From contig JANXTL010000279.1 in NCBI GenBank assembly GCA_025352375.1, positions 1 through 38,087 on the forward strand: a DNA stretch of 38,087 nucleotides, given 5' to 3'. A program made the position numbers and the translations under genes. This DNA comes from Acetobacteraceae bacterium. Its GTDB lineage: Bacteria > Pseudomonadota > Alphaproteobacteria > Acetobacterales > Acetobacteraceae. Positions 25,090-33,746 of this stretch are shown here, piece after piece (the first letter of the stretch is position 1; every line of letters starts with the position of its first letter). A model generated the notes under the pieces. That model saw nothing but the letters and a program-made list of their open reading frames with translations. It ran no database searches and was not told the origin of the DNA.

Positions 25090-25923
25090 TCAAGTGGTCG
25101 CTGTTTCGGTCATGCGGAAGGTCACCGAACCCGACAGCGTCTCACCGGCTGGCAGCGAGGTCATCGCGTTCGCGGTGTTGATCGCATCCGGCCGGTGCGT
25201 CACCGGTTCCACGCAGAAGAAATCCTCCCCTTCCGGGGTGTAGACCTGCACATGCCGGAACGCGTCGCTGGCCTCGATCGTCAATCGCGTCGTCCCGAAA
25301 TCGACATGCGCGACACCATCCCAGCCGCTGAAGCAATTGTCGAGCCGCACCGAATTCACATCGAGGCTGTTGGTGGGGTTCAACTGGTCAGGCACCGGGG
25401 CTTGCCCGATCGGCAGCGCAGTCGGGTCGTTCAGCCACACCGTCTGCGCGTTGAACCGCAGCCTCGCGCCGGCGGGGCGGCGGAAATAAGGGTGCAACCC
25501 CAGGCCGGCAGGGGCTGGTTCGGTATGACGGTTGGTCATGCGCAGCTCGATCCGCAGCGAGTCCGGGGTCAGTTCGAAATATTGTTCGGCCGTGAAGCGG
25601 AACGGCCAACCGCCTAACCCGTCATGCGCCAGCGTCAGGCGGGCGGTGTCGGTGCCCGAGCCCTCAACCTTCCAGGGGCGTTGCCAGCCGATTCCGTGGA
25701 TGCTGTGTGGATGATCGCCAAAATTGAGTGGAACCTGGCAGCTAAAGCCCCGCCATTTGAATTTCCCGTTCGCGATGCGGTTGGCATAGGGGATCAGCGG
25801 AAAGCACCCGAGCCCTTTGACAGCGTACAGCACCGGCTTATGCGCGAACCGCCAATCGAAAATGGCCCCGCCGTGTTCGGGGACCAGTTGCAGCGACGAA
25901 TGACCGGAGCGGAGGTTCAGCAT
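25090..25923 (-). CDS. Aldose 1-epimerase family protein (GalM-like)
   Basis: The 277 residues adopt the mutarotase beta-sandwich pattern: FPLIPYANRIANGKF near the start carries the conserved Asn-Arg, HGIGWQRPW holds the first catalytic-type His, GLGLHPYF the second, and CVEPVTHRPDA the conserved Glu. It should interconvert sugar anomers or act on a related hexose. Two starts are possible; the ATG at 25923 follows the panE-like stop by 4 bp, while an ATG at 25944 would overlap it by 17 bp. It is in an operon with the panE-like gene. Confidence 0.88.
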   Translation of the reverse strand: MLNLRSGHSSLQLVPEHGGAIFDWRFAHKPVLYAVKGLGCFPLIPYANRIANGKFKWRGFSCQVPLNFGDHPHSIHGIGWQRPWKVEGSGTDTARLTLAHDGLGGWPFRFTAEQYFELTPDSLRIELRMTNRHTEPAPAGLGLHPYFRRPAGARLRFNAQTVWLNDPTALPIGQAPVPDQLNPTNSLDVNSVRLDNCFSGWDGVAHVDFGTTRLTIEASDAFRHVQVYTPEGEDFFCVEPVTHRPDAINTANAMTSLPAGETLSGSVTFRMTETATT

Positions 25924-25927
25924 GGTG

Positions 25928-26851
25928 TCAGGCCGGGGTTCCATTCACGTAAGGCTTCAACGCCGCATAAATAAACGCGTTAGCCGGCGTCGGCACCCCC
26001 AGTTCCTTGCCCAGCGATACCACGCGCCCCGCCAGCCACGGCAGCTCGATGCGGTTGCCGCGGATCAAATCGTGCGCCATCGAGGCCATGACGGTGGGCG
26101 GCGAGGAGCGCAGCCCCGCCAGATGCTTTTCCGCCACACCGTCCAACCCTTTCACGCCCTTGGCGCGGCCCAGCGCCTCGGTTTCGCGCATCGCCTGCTC
26201 GAACAGAGCGAACACGTCGGGATCGTCGCGCAAACTGCCGATGGGCAGCCGCGTCAGGGCCGTCACGCCGCTGACGCCGGTCAGCATGATGAATTTGACC
26301 CATATGGCCGTTTCGATTGACGGCGTCAGGGTCACCTGGAACCCGGCTTTTTGGGCCAGGGCCAGCAATCGCTCCCCCCGCGGACTGTCGCGGCCGTCAA
26401 GTTCGCCGAACGACATCGCCATCATGGTGCCGACCTGCTTAATGAGGCCCGGCGCACCGATCGTGGCACTGATGCCGACCGTGCCGCCCATGATCGCTTT
26501 CGCCCCCAAAATCGGGGTCAGGCGCGCGGCGGCGTCGATGCCGTTTTGCAGGGGGATCACGGCGGTATCCGGCCCCACCAGGGATTTAATCGCCGCGCCC
26601 GTTGACTCGACGTCCCACAATTTCACGCAGAAAAGCACGACATCCACCACGCCTATGCTGGCGGGATCGTCGGTCGCCTGCACCGGGTGGATCAGGGTGT
26701 TGCCGCGATCGCCCTCGACCCGCAGGCCATGTTCGCGCATGGCCGCCAAATGTGCACTGCGCGCTAAAAATGTCACATCGCCGCCGGCTTTCGCCAGGGC
26801 CGCGCCAAATCCGCCACCCACGCCGCCGGTTCCGATGACCGCGATGCGCAT
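25928..26851 (-). CDS. Ketopantoate reductase-like protein (PanE/ApbA family)
   Basis: A 307-residue NADPH-dependent reductase. The N-terminal MRIAVIGTGGVGGGFGAALA binds the dinucleotide. The middle contains VVLFCVKLWD and VIPLQNGID, where the Asn is conserved, and the C-terminal half has WVKFIMLTGVSG with the expected Lys and the late SSPPTVMASMAHDL. Not every member uses ketopantoate. The ATG at 26851 follows AGGAGT and diverges from the ATP synthase operon. Confidence 0.88.
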   Translation of the reverse strand: MRIAVIGTGGVGGGFGAALAKAGGDVTFLARSAHLAAMREHGLRVEGDRGNTLIHPVQATDDPASIGVVDVVLFCVKLWDVESTGAAIKSLVGPDTAVIPLQNGIDAAARLTPILGAKAIMGGTVGISATIGAPGLIKQVGTMMAMSFGELDGRDSPRGERLLALAQKAGFQVTLTPSIETAIWVKFIMLTGVSGVTALTRLPIGSLRDDPDVFALFEQAMRETEALGRAKGVKGLDGVAEKHLAGLRSSPPTVMASMAHDLIRGNRIELPWLAGRVVSLGKELGVPTPANAFIYAALKPYVNGTPA

Positions 26852-26929
26852 TCCGAACTCCTGTCTTTTCCGTTGCGGCGGGTGTACCACAGCGCGCGGC
26901 GCGCCGCCTATCTCGGTATCCGCACGTTC

Positions 26930-26958
26930 TTGACACACCCCCCACCCGCCTGTAGCAA
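26930..26958 (+). promoter_or_regulatory. Sigma-70-type promoter of the atp F0 operon
   Basis: TTGACA (26930-26935), a 17-bp spacer and TAGCAA (26953-26958) give a good housekeeping promoter in the 145-bp divergent region. A strong AGGAGAG (26987-26993) precedes the atpI ATG. No operator is evident. Confidence 0.6.
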
Positions 26959-26996
26959 GCGCCGGCTTTCCGGCAAGATGACTGCCAGGAGAGAGC

Positions 26997-27335
26997 ATGA
27001 ACACGGATACGAACGGCCCAAACGACTCCTTCGAGGGTCGGCTGCAAGCCGCTCGGGTCAAGCAGGGCCTCGATACCCCGCCGAAACCCACGGGCGAAAG
27101 CCCAGGGGGCTCCGGCGCTGCGGCATGGAGGATCGGCTTGCGGTTGGGTGTCGAGATGGTCTCGGCTCTGGTCGTGGCGCTCGCCATCGGCTACGGGCTG
27201 GATCGAGCGTTCGGCACGAAGCCAATTCTGTTGTTGGTGTCTCTCCCGCTGGGCGTCGCGGCTGGGGTTTTGAATGTGTGGCGCCTGTTCGGGCGGGAAG
27301 ATAGGGGTACGGCGAGTGGCGGCCGAGGGACATAG
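26997..27335 (+). CDS. atpI: ATP synthase protein I
   Basis: AtpI is a small membrane protein that helps assemble the c-ring or supply Mg2+. The 112 residues have a hydrophilic 45-residue start, then two membrane helices (GLRLGVEMVSALVVALAIGY and PILLLVSLPLGVAAGVLNVW) typical of the family. It is the first gene of the F0 operon, and its 3' end overlaps the atpB start by 20 bp. Confidence 0.93.
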   Translation: MNTDTNGPNDSFEGRLQAARVKQGLDTPPKPTGESPGGSGAAAWRIGLRLGVEMVSALVVALAIGYGLDRAFGTKPILLLVSLPLGVAAGVLNVWRLFGREDRGTASGGRGT

Positions 27336-28074
27336 CAGCATCGACGCGCTGGGCCAGTTCACGCTGGAGCCGGCGCTGGGGGCCATAGGCCGTTCGGTGA
27401 ATTTCACCCAGGCGAACACGATGATGGTCGTGGCCAGCGGCTTGGTGCTCGCCTTGCTGGTGGTGGGCATGCGTCCCCGCGCGATGGTGCCGGGCCGATT
27501 GCAAGCTGCCGCCGAATTGGCCTACGAATTCGTACTGGGGATGTGCAACGACCAGATCGGGCATGGCGGGAAAAAATTCTTCCCTGTGGTGTTCTGCCTG
27601 TTCTTCTTCATCCTGTTCGGCAATGTGCTCGGGTTGTTTCCATATTTCTTCACCTTCACCAGCCATATCGCCGTGACCCTGGCGATGTCGACGTTTGTGT
27701 TTTGCCTGGTCACCTTCGTCGCGTTGAAGGAACACGGCCTGCACTTCTTCAGTTACTTCCTACCCAAGGGCATCCCGATGGCGATGGCCCCACTGGTCAT
27801 CCTGATCGAAATCATCTCCTACCTTTCGCGGATCATCTCGCTGTCCGTGCGTCTGTTCGCCAACATGATGGCCGGCCACATCATTCTCGATGTGTTCGCC
27901 TCGTTCGTGGTCATGCTCGGCCTCGCCGGCGGCATCTTCCTGATACCCGCCGGCCTGTCGCTCGTCACGAACGTCGCGCTGTTCGGCCTCGAATTGCTGG
28001 TGGCGACGCTACAGGCCTACGTGTTCGCGATCCTCACCTGCATCTACCTGCACGACGCAGTCCATCTCCACTAA
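27316..28074 (+). CDS. atpB: F0F1 ATP synthase subunit a
   Basis: Subunit a forms the proton half-channels next to the c-ring. The 252 residues hold several membrane helices; ISLSVRLFANMMAGH contains the essential Arg, and the C-terminal helix ELLVATLQAYVFAILTCIYL is standard. The start is GTG at 27316, inside atpI; the frame extends to 27274, but the family N-terminus begins near here. Followed by atpE after 25 bp. Confidence 0.96.
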   Translation: MAAEGHSSIDALGQFTLEPALGAIGRSVNFTQANTMMVVASGLVLALLVVGMRPRAMVPGRLQAAAELAYEFVLGMCNDQIGHGGKKFFPVVFCLFFFILFGNVLGLFPYFFTFTSHIAVTLAMSTFVFCLVTFVALKEHGLHFFSYFLPKGIPMAMAPLVILIEIISYLSRIISLSVRLFANMMAGHIILDVFASFVVMLGLAGGIFLIPAGLSLVTNVALFGLELLVATLQAYVFAILTCIYLHDAVHLH

Positions 28075-28099
28075 CTCACCTCGATAAGGAACTCATCCC

Positions 28100-28324
28100 A
28101 TGGATCTCGCTTCCGCTAAGGCTATTGGCGCGGGTATCGCCGTTATCGCTCTCGCGGGCGTTGGCGTCGGCATCGGCAACATCTTCTCCGCGCTGGTCTC
28201 CGGCGTCGCGCGCAACCCGGCATCGCGCGACAGCGTGTTCGGCATTGCCTTCCTCGGCTTCGCGCTGACGGAAGCCGTGGCGCTGTTCGCGCTGGTTATC
28301 GCCTTCATCATTCTGTTCGCCTGA
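28100..28324 (+). CDS. atpE: F0F1 ATP synthase subunit c
   Basis: The 74-residue hairpin protein makes the rotating c-ring. Helix 1 has the GVGVGIGN packing motif, the polar loop is ARNP, and helix 2 carries the proton-binding Glu in [14 protein letters not shown] precedes the ATG. Many copies per complex are needed; the hairpin just after the gene may help supply them. Confidence 0.97.
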   Translation: MDLASAKAIGAGIAVIALAGVGVGIGNIFSALVSGVARNPASRDSVFGIAFLGFALTEAVALFALVIAFIILFA

Positions 28325-28331
28325 TCGGGGA

Positions 28332-28354
28332 GGGCATGCCTTTCCGGCATGCCC
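28332..28354 (+). promoter_or_regulatory. Intercistronic stem-loop after atpE
   Basis: GGGCATGCC-TTTCC-GGCATGCCC is a perfect 9-bp hairpin 7 bp after the atpE stop and 10 bp before the next ATG. There is no U-tract. It may protect the atpE message or pause RNA polymerase so that subunit c is made in excess. Confidence 0.6.
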
Positions 28355-28364
28355 AGACAACGAC

Positions 28365-28943
28365 ATGAAGCCGCTTCGCCGGGTCGTCCCGTTCGCCGCA
28401 AGTCTTCTGATGCTGCCCGTCGCCGCCATGGCGGCCGGCATGCCGCAGATGGACTTCAAGAACCCGCTGACCACCAGTCAGGTGGTGTGGGGCGCGATCA
28501 TCTTCGCCGTGCTCTACATCGTCGCGTCCAAATTCGCGCTGCCGAAAGTCGGCGCGGTGCTGGAAGAACGTGCGGCGCATATCGCCAACGATCTGGAAGC
28601 CGCCCAAGCCTCGAAGCTCAAAGCCGATGCTGGCATGGCTGAAGCCACCGCCGCCATCGCCAAAGCCCGGGCCGAAGCGCAGTCGGCGATCAATGCGGCG
28701 CTCGATGCCGCGAAGGGCGCCGCCGCGGAGCAATCCGCTGCCTTGAACGCCCGCCTGGAAAAGCAACTGAGCGACGCGGAAACGCAAATCGCCCGGGCGC
28801 GGACGCAGGCCATGAGCGCGCTGCGCGAAGTGGCGACCGAAACCGCCGCCACCGTCGTGGCCCGCCTGACCGGGCAGGTACCCGATCCGCAACGGTTGAG
28901 CGGCGCCATCGGCGCTGCCTTGGCCGCGCGCGGCGTCGGCTGA
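28365..28943 (+). CDS. F0F1 ATP synthase subunit b' (second b-type)
   Basis: Subunit b' pairs with b to form the peripheral stalk in alphaproteobacteria and photosynthetic organisms. The 192 residues begin with a signal-like hydrophobic stretch (FAASLLMLPVAAMAAG). The true membrane anchor follows (VVWGAIIFAVLYIVAS) and then a long Ala/Lys/Glu-rich coiled coil. The extra N-terminal segment is not part of the anchor and may be cleaved. It sits between atpE and the second b gene. Confidence 0.9.
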   Translation: MKPLRRVVPFAASLLMLPVAAMAAGMPQMDFKNPLTTSQVVWGAIIFAVLYIVASKFALPKVGAVLEERAAHIANDLEAAQASKLKADAGMAEATAAIAKARAEAQSAINAALDAAKGAAAEQSAALNARLEKQLSDAETQIARARTQAMSALREVATETAATVVARLTGQVPDPQRLSGAIGAALAARGVG

Positions 28944-28958
28944 GCAGGAGTTCACGCC

Positions 28959-29471
28959 ATGCACGAACATGCAGGCTTCTTCGCCAACCCGCAGAATTGG
29001 GTCTTCATCGCGTTCATCCTCTTCTTCGGCCTGTTCGGGTCGAAGATCTGGGGTGCGCTGGCCGGCATGCTGGACGCACGCGCCGCGACGGTGCGTGCGG
29101 AACTCGATGAAGCATCCCGCCTTCGCAAGGAAGCGGAAGCCATGCTGCGCGAGGCTCAGAAAAGCCGCGATGAAGCCCTGGCCGATGCCAAACAGCTGAT
29201 CGCCGGCGCCCAGGCGGAAGCCGCACGCCTCACGGCCGCGACCGCCGCCGAGGCAGAAGCAGCCGCCAAACGCCGCGAGCAGATGGCGATCGACCGCATC
29301 GCCGCCGCCGAGAAGGCCGCGGTGGATGAAGTTCGCTACACCGCCGTGGATGTCGCCGGGATCGCTGCCCGCCAGGTGATCGCCGAAGGGCTTACGCCCG
29401 ATGCCGGATCCGCCCTGGTGGATCAAGCAATCGCGCGACTTCCGACCGCCCTGGCACAGCGCGCGGCCTAA
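28959..29471 (+). CDS. atpF: F0F1 ATP synthase subunit b
   Basis: The 170-residue peripheral stalk protein has one N-terminal membrane helix (WVFIAFILFFGLFGSKIWG) and a long charged coiled coil that reaches F1. It ends the operon; no F1 genes (atpHAGDC) follow. That split arrangement is normal in alphaproteobacteria. The 133 bp downstream show no strong terminator. Confidence 0.94.
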   Translation: MHEHAGFFANPQNWVFIAFILFFGLFGSKIWGALAGMLDARAATVRAELDEASRLRKEAEAMLREAQKSRDEALADAKQLIAGAQAEAARLTAATAAEAEAAAKRREQMAIDRIAAAEKAAVDEVRYTAVDVAGIAARQVIAEGLTPDAGSALVDQAIARLPTALAQRAA

Positions 29472-29604
29472 ACCGCCCGCTCAACAATCGCCGACCTGGA
29501 TATGGCCGGATCTTTTTACAACGGCATCGGATTTAGTGCGCTTCCGCGTTGATCGAACGTTCCTGGGATCGGCGGTTTATCGGTTTAATTTCCTGAAACC
29601 GTAA

Positions 29605-30636
29605 TTATCCCTTGGCGAGCAACTCCAATACCTTTGCCTTCGCCTCCGCCGGTAGCGCCAACGCGCTGCTGGCGGTCGCGGCGGCGGCGCCTTCGTTCAG
29701 GGCATAAGTGAAAAATTCCCGCACCGCGTCCGTCCGGGCCTTTTTGGCGGCGGCGCGCGACATCACGGCATAGCTACACAATACCAGCGGCCAAACGCCC
29801 GCCCCGGCCAAGTCGGTTGGGTTCACCACCAGATCGGGTGACGCTTTCCAGTCGACCTTCGAGACCGCGGCCTGTAGCGATTCCGGGTTGGGCAACAGCA
29901 TGTCGCCGTTCTTGTTCTTCAGCATCACCCGCGTGAGCTTGTTGCTCAGGGCGGTACCGAGCGCCATGTAGCCGATGCTGCCGGGGCGCGATTTGAGCAG
30001 CGGCACCATCGCCGCCGATGTGGGCACCATTGACCCCACGGACCAGCGCGAGCCGATCTTCGCGGCGAACTTCGCCTGCCAGTCGGCGTTGTTGGCCATG
30101 AGGTAGCGGACCAGCGTCGTGGACGTGCTGAAAATGGCACCGTTCGGATCGCCCAAAAAGACGGGCCGAATATCCAGGTCGGGCAGCGTCAGGCCGGGGT
30201 TGGCCGCGCCGATGGCCGGATCGTTCCACTTCTTTAAGGCACCGGAGAAAATGGCGCCTAAAAGCGCGGCGTTCAATTTCATCTGCCCATCGGCGACACC
30301 GTCGATATTCACGGCAAAGGCGACGGCGCCGAACACGACGGGGAACTGCACAAGCTCCCCAAGCGCCAGCTTTTCCGGCGCCATGGCAAGCTCCCCGGCC
30401 GCGTAATCGATGTCGCCGGCCAGGATCTGATTTTGTGACGATCCCGCGCCCAGAACGGCATATTCCACGCTCATGCCCTTCGCTTTGGCACCTTCTGTCC
30501 AGCGGGCCATGACGGGGCTGACAAAGCTTGAGCCGCCGCCATGCAATTCAGCCGGCGCATCGGCGGCAGACACGGTACGAGAGCAAAGCCCGACAGCCGC
30601 CAGGATTCCCAACGATCGCCTTCTGGAGACAAGCAT
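29605..30636 (-). CDS. PstS-like periplasmic binding protein, phosphate ligands altered
   Basis: The fold matches the phosphate-binding protein PstS: GGGSSFVSPVM, GAGSSQNQI, LVQFPVVFGAVAFAVNI, IFSGALKKWNDPAIGAANPG and PGSIGYM all align. A twin-arginine-like signal (SRRRSLGIL) leads it. Three residues that hold phosphate in E. coli PstS look changed: Asp56 is Glu82, Arg135 is Leu161, and the SGT loop is N165-G166-A167. The ligand may therefore differ. No pstC, pstA or pstB is nearby. It is leftward, convergent to the atp operon. Confidence 0.88.
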   Translation of the reverse strand: MLVSRRRSLGILAAVGLCSRTVSAADAPAELHGGGSSFVSPVMARWTEGAKAKGMSVEYAVLGAGSSQNQILAGDIDYAAGELAMAPEKLALGELVQFPVVFGAVAFAVNIDGVADGQMKLNAALLGAIFSGALKKWNDPAIGAANPGLTLPDLDIRPVFLGDPNGAIFSTSTTLVRYLMANNADWQAKFAAKIGSRWSVGSMVPTSAAMVPLLKSRPGSIGYMALGTALSNKLTRVMLKNKNGDMLLPNPESLQAAVSKVDWKASPDLVVNPTDLAGAGVWPLVLCSYAVMSRAAAKKARTDAVREFFTYALNEGAAAATASSALALPAEAKAKVLELLAKG

Positions 30637-30713
30637 GGTGTTCCCCTCAACCGTTTGTCAGGCGCCATGGCCCGGCAAGAAGTAGGGGCCGAATGGCTCC
30701 CTGTTCGTTCGCC

Positions 30714-31643
30714 TCAGCGCGAAGGCCGCGGCGGGCTCTGGGTGTAATCGTAGAAGCCACGGCCCGATTTGCGGCCAAGCCAGCCCGCCTCGACGTATTT
30801 CACCAGCAGCGGGCATGGTCGGTATTTGCTGTCGGACAGGCCCTCGTACAGCACTTGCATGATCGACAGGCAGGTATCGAGACCGATGAAATCGCCCAAT
30901 TCCAGCGGTCCCATCGGGTGGTTGGCACCGAGCCGCATGGACGTATCGATTGCCGACACCGAACCCACGCCTTCGTACAAGGCATAGACGGCTTCGTTGA
31001 TCATCGGCACCAGGATACGATTGACGATGAAGGCGGGGAAATCTTCCGATACGGCGGTGGTCTTGTTCAGCTTGCGTGCCAGGTTTTGGATCGCCTGGAA
31101 GGTGGGCTCATCCGTGGCGATGCCGCGAATGACCTCCACCAGCTTCATGACCGGAACAGGGTTCATGAAGTGCATACCGATGAATTTTTCTGGCCGGTCG
31201 GTGGACGCGCCCAACCTTGTGATCGAAATCGACGACGTATTCGACGCCAGCAAACACGAAGCCTTCAGGCTCGGCGTCAGCGCCTTGAAGATGGAGCGCT
31301 TGATGTCTTCCTTTTCGGTCGCCGCCTCAAGCACCAAATCCACGTCGGCGAATGCGGCGTAATCGGTGGATGTGGTGATCAGCGCCAACCCGGCGTCCCG
31401 GTCGTCCGACGAAATGACGGAACGGTTGACCTGGCGGGCCATGTTACGCTCGATGACCGCCAGACCCTTGGTCAGCGCTTCCTTCTTGATGTCAATCAGC
31501 GTGACGGGCAGCCCCGCCAGGGCGCAGACATGCGCGATGCCGCTACCCATCTGGCCGGCGCCGACGATACCCACATGCGCGATATCGGGCGGCAGAACGG
31601 CCATTGTGGCCGAACTAAAACCCGGATTGACGTCGACGTTCAT
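30714..31643 (-). CDS. 3-hydroxybutyryl-CoA dehydrogenase
   Basis: This NAD-dependent enzyme oxidises 3-hydroxyacyl-CoA. The 309 residues contain the Rossmann motif VGIVGAGQMGSGIAHV, the catalytic-region GMHFMNPVPVMKLVEV with its His, and GPLELGDFIGLD in the helical C-terminal domain. The ATG at 31643 directly follows the etfA stop (TGAATG); an internal ATG 13 codons later is also possible. It is co-transcribed with etfB-etfA, a common grouping. Confidence 0.94.
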   Translation of the reverse strand: MNVDVNPGFSSATMAVLPPDIAHVGIVGAGQMGSGIAHVCALAGLPVTLIDIKKEALTKGLAVIERNMARQVNRSVISSDDRDAGLALITTSTDYAAFADVDLVLEAATEKEDIKRSIFKALTPSLKASCLLASNTSSISITRLGASTDRPEKFIGMHFMNPVPVMKLVEVIRGIATDEPTFQAIQNLARKLNKTTAVSEDFPAFIVNRILVPMINEAVYALYEGVGSVSAIDTSMRLGANHPMGPLELGDFIGLDTCLSIMQVLYEGLSDSKYRPCPLLVKYVEAGWLGRKSGRGFYDYTQSPPRPSR

Positions 31644-32579
31644 TCAGGAGCGCTCCAGTTCCGCTGCCAGTTCCGGCAGGGCGACAAAAAGATCGGCGAC
31701 CAAGCCGTAATCGGCGATCTGGAAGATGGGCGCTTCCTCGTCCTTGTTGATCGCCACGATCACCTTGCTGTCCTTCATGCCGGCGAGGTGCTGGATGGCC
31801 CCCGAAATACCGACAGCGATGTACAGTTCGGGCGCGACAATCTTGCCGGTTTGTCCGACTTGGAATTCGTTGGGCACGAAGCCGGCATCCACGGCGGCGC
31901 GCGAGGCACCGACGGCGGCACCGAGTTTATCGGCAATCGGGTCCAAAAGCGAGAAATTATCGCCGTTTTGCATTCCGCGACCGCCAGAAATGACGATTCG
32001 CGCAGCGGTCAGCTCGGGGCGCTCGCTCTTGGACAGCTCGGCCGAGACAAATTTGGACAGACCGGGCAGGTCGCCGACCGAAACCGCTTCGATGGACGCC
32101 GAACCGCCGTCGACCGCGACGGGGTCGAAGCTGGCGGCGCGCACCGTGATTATCTTCAGCGCGTCGGACGATTTCACCGTGGCCATGCCGTTGCCGGCGT
32201 AAATCGGACGCACGAACGTGTCGGCGTCCACCACGGCGGAGATGTCGGAAATGGGCTGCACATCCAGCAGCGCGGCGGCGCGCGGCAGCACGTTTTTGCC
32301 AACAGCGGTGGTGGCGGCCAGAATGTGGCTGTACCCCTGCGCCAGCGCCACCAGCAGCGCGGCGGTCTGCTCGGCCATCAGGTGATCGAGCGCCGCTGAC
32401 TCGGCGACCAGCACCTTGGAAACGCCGGGCAGCTTGGCGGCGGCGGCAGACGCGGCGCCAAGATCGACGCCGGCCACCAGCGCATGGACCTCGCCCAACG
32501 CGGTCGCTGCGGCCACGGCACTCCGTGACGGCTGCTTAATTCCGGAATCATCGAATTCGAGGAGAACGAGAGCGGTCAT
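31644..32579 (-). CDS. etfA: Electron transfer flavoprotein alpha subunit
   Basis: EtfA binds FAD and with EtfB carries electrons from dehydrogenases to ETF-QO. The FAD domain is clear in the C-terminal half: ISGGRGMQNGDNF, GASRAAVDAGFVP, QVGQTGKIVAPELYIAVG and ISGAIQHLAGM. The 311 residues fit. It lies 2 bp after etfB and adjoins hbd. The cognate ETF-QO gene is at 1315-2952. Confidence 0.96.
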   Translation of the reverse strand: MTALVLLEFDDSGIKQPSRSAVAAATALGEVHALVAGVDLGAASAAAAKLPGVSKVLVAESAALDHLMAEQTAALLVALAQGYSHILAATTAVGKNVLPRAAALLDVQPISDISAVVDADTFVRPIYAGNGMATVKSSDALKIITVRAASFDPVAVDGGSASIEAVSVGDLPGLSKFVSAELSKSERPELTAARIVISGGRGMQNGDNFSLLDPIADKLGAAVGASRAAVDAGFVPNEFQVGQTGKIVAPELYIAVGISGAIQHLAGMKDSKVIVAINKDEEAPIFQIADYGLVADLFVALPELAAELERS

Positions 32580-32581
32580 GG

Positions 32582-33331
32582 TCAGATCACCTTCGCTTCG
32601 TTGCGGAGTTTGCTCACAAGTTCGGCGACCGAAGCCACCTTCACGCCGGCCTTGCGCTTCGGCGGCTCATCCACCCGGATAGTGGTCAGGCGCGGTGCCG
32701 GATCGACTCCGTAATCGGCGGGCTTCTTGTTATCGATCGTCTTCTTCCGCGCCTTCATGATGTTCGGCAGCGAGGCATACCGAGGCTCGTTCAAGCGTAA
32801 ATCGGTGGTGACGATAGACGGCAGTTTCAGGGCCACAGTCTCGAGGCCGCCGTCGACTTCGCGGGTGACCGTCAGGGTTTCGCCCTCGACCGAGAGCTTG
32901 CTGGCAAAGGTGCCTTGCGACCAGCCGAGCAGCGCGGCCAGCATCTGGCCGGTGGCGCTCATGTCGTCGTCGATGGCCTGCTTGCCCAGGATGATCATCC
33001 CCGGTTTTTCTTCATCGGCGATGGCCTTCAGCAGCTTGGCCACAGCCAGCGGCTGCAGATCGGCGTCGGTTTCCACCAGAATGCCGCGATCGGCACCCAT
33101 GGCGAGCGCCGTGCGGATGGTTTCCGCGCATTGCGCCACGCCCATGGATATCGCGACGATTTCGGTCACGACGCCTTTTTCCTTCAGGCGCACCGCTTCC
33201 TCGACCGCGATCTCATCGAACGGGTTCATGGACATTTTGACGCCTGCGGTTTCGATGCCGGAGCCATCGGTCTTCACGCGGACCTTGACGTTGTAGTCAA
33301 CCACCCGCTTTACGGGGACGAGGATTTTCAT
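32582..33331 (-). CDS. etfB: Electron transfer flavoprotein beta subunit
   Basis: EtfB binds AMP and docks with dehydrogenases. The 249 residues start with [14 protein letters not shown] and contain [15 protein letters not shown], the conserved [17 protein letters not shown] and the late [20 protein letters not shown]. The frame is open to 33418, but the ATG at 33331 gives the exact family N-terminus. It is the first gene of etfB-etfA-hbd. The 146 bp upstream should hold the promoter, though no clear boxes are seen. Confidence 0.96.
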   Translation of the reverse strand: MKILVPVKRVVDYNVKVRVKTDGSGIETAGVKMSMNPFDEIAVEEAVRLKEKGVVTEIVAISMGVAQCAETIRTALAMGADRGILVETDADLQPLAVAKLLKAIADEEKPGMIILGKQAIDDDMSATGQMLAALLGWSQGTFASKLSVEGETLTVTREVDGGLETVALKLPSIVTTDLRLNEPRYASLPNIMKARKKTIDNKKPADYGVDPAPRLTTIRVDEPPKRKAGVKVASVAELVSKLRNEAKVI

Positions 33332-33477
33332 GGGGAATCCGAGCCGTTTCCTGGAGGAGGTTAAGGCGCGCAGCATGCCGGCGGGCCGCGTCGCGGACCC
33401 ACCTCTTCGCACCTGCAACAGAGCGGGCGGACGATATGCACAGCGCGCTGGTCTGTGTCAAACCGGTGAAAGTACTA

Positions 33478-33669
33478 TCAGCCGCGCAGCAGGCTCATGA
33501 GCAGGACGATCAGGAGCAATGCCCCGCCCTGGAGCATGACCCGCCACTGCATCAGCTTGTTGGACCGGCGGGGGTCGGTTGCGCGCGCGATGCCGATCAT
33601 GCCGGCGGCTAGCATGCCGAGCACGGACAGCAACACCAATCCCACGAGGATGTTCAGAAACGTGTGCAT
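33478..33669 (-). CDS. HIG1-domain/twin-transmembrane small protein
   Basis: The 63-residue protein has two membrane helices (NILVGLVLLSVLGMLAAGMI and GGALLLIVLLMSLL) joined by DPRRSNKLMQWRVMLQ, which matches the HIG1-type (Q/I)-x-RVxxQ loop. Such proteins associate with respiratory oxidase in other organisms. I chose the ATG at 33669 because the helix starts there; the frame is open to 33714. It lies upstream of etfB on the same strand and diverges from the MscS gene. Confidence 0.8.
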   Translation of the reverse strand: MHTFLNILVGLVLLSVLGMLAAGMIGIARATDPRRSNKLMQWRVMLQGGALLLIVLLMSLLRG

Positions 33670-33746
33670 CCCCCGATGATAGGTATATTCCGCCGAAGAT
33701 ACACCCCTTGGCACCTCTTGGGCGCACCCCTTTTCTGGACCAACCG

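Noticed and set aside
30528-32399. Rightward 623-codon open frame
   Set aside because: It is antisense to pstS-like, hbd and etfA, which have clear families; high GC at third positions keeps the opposite strand open.
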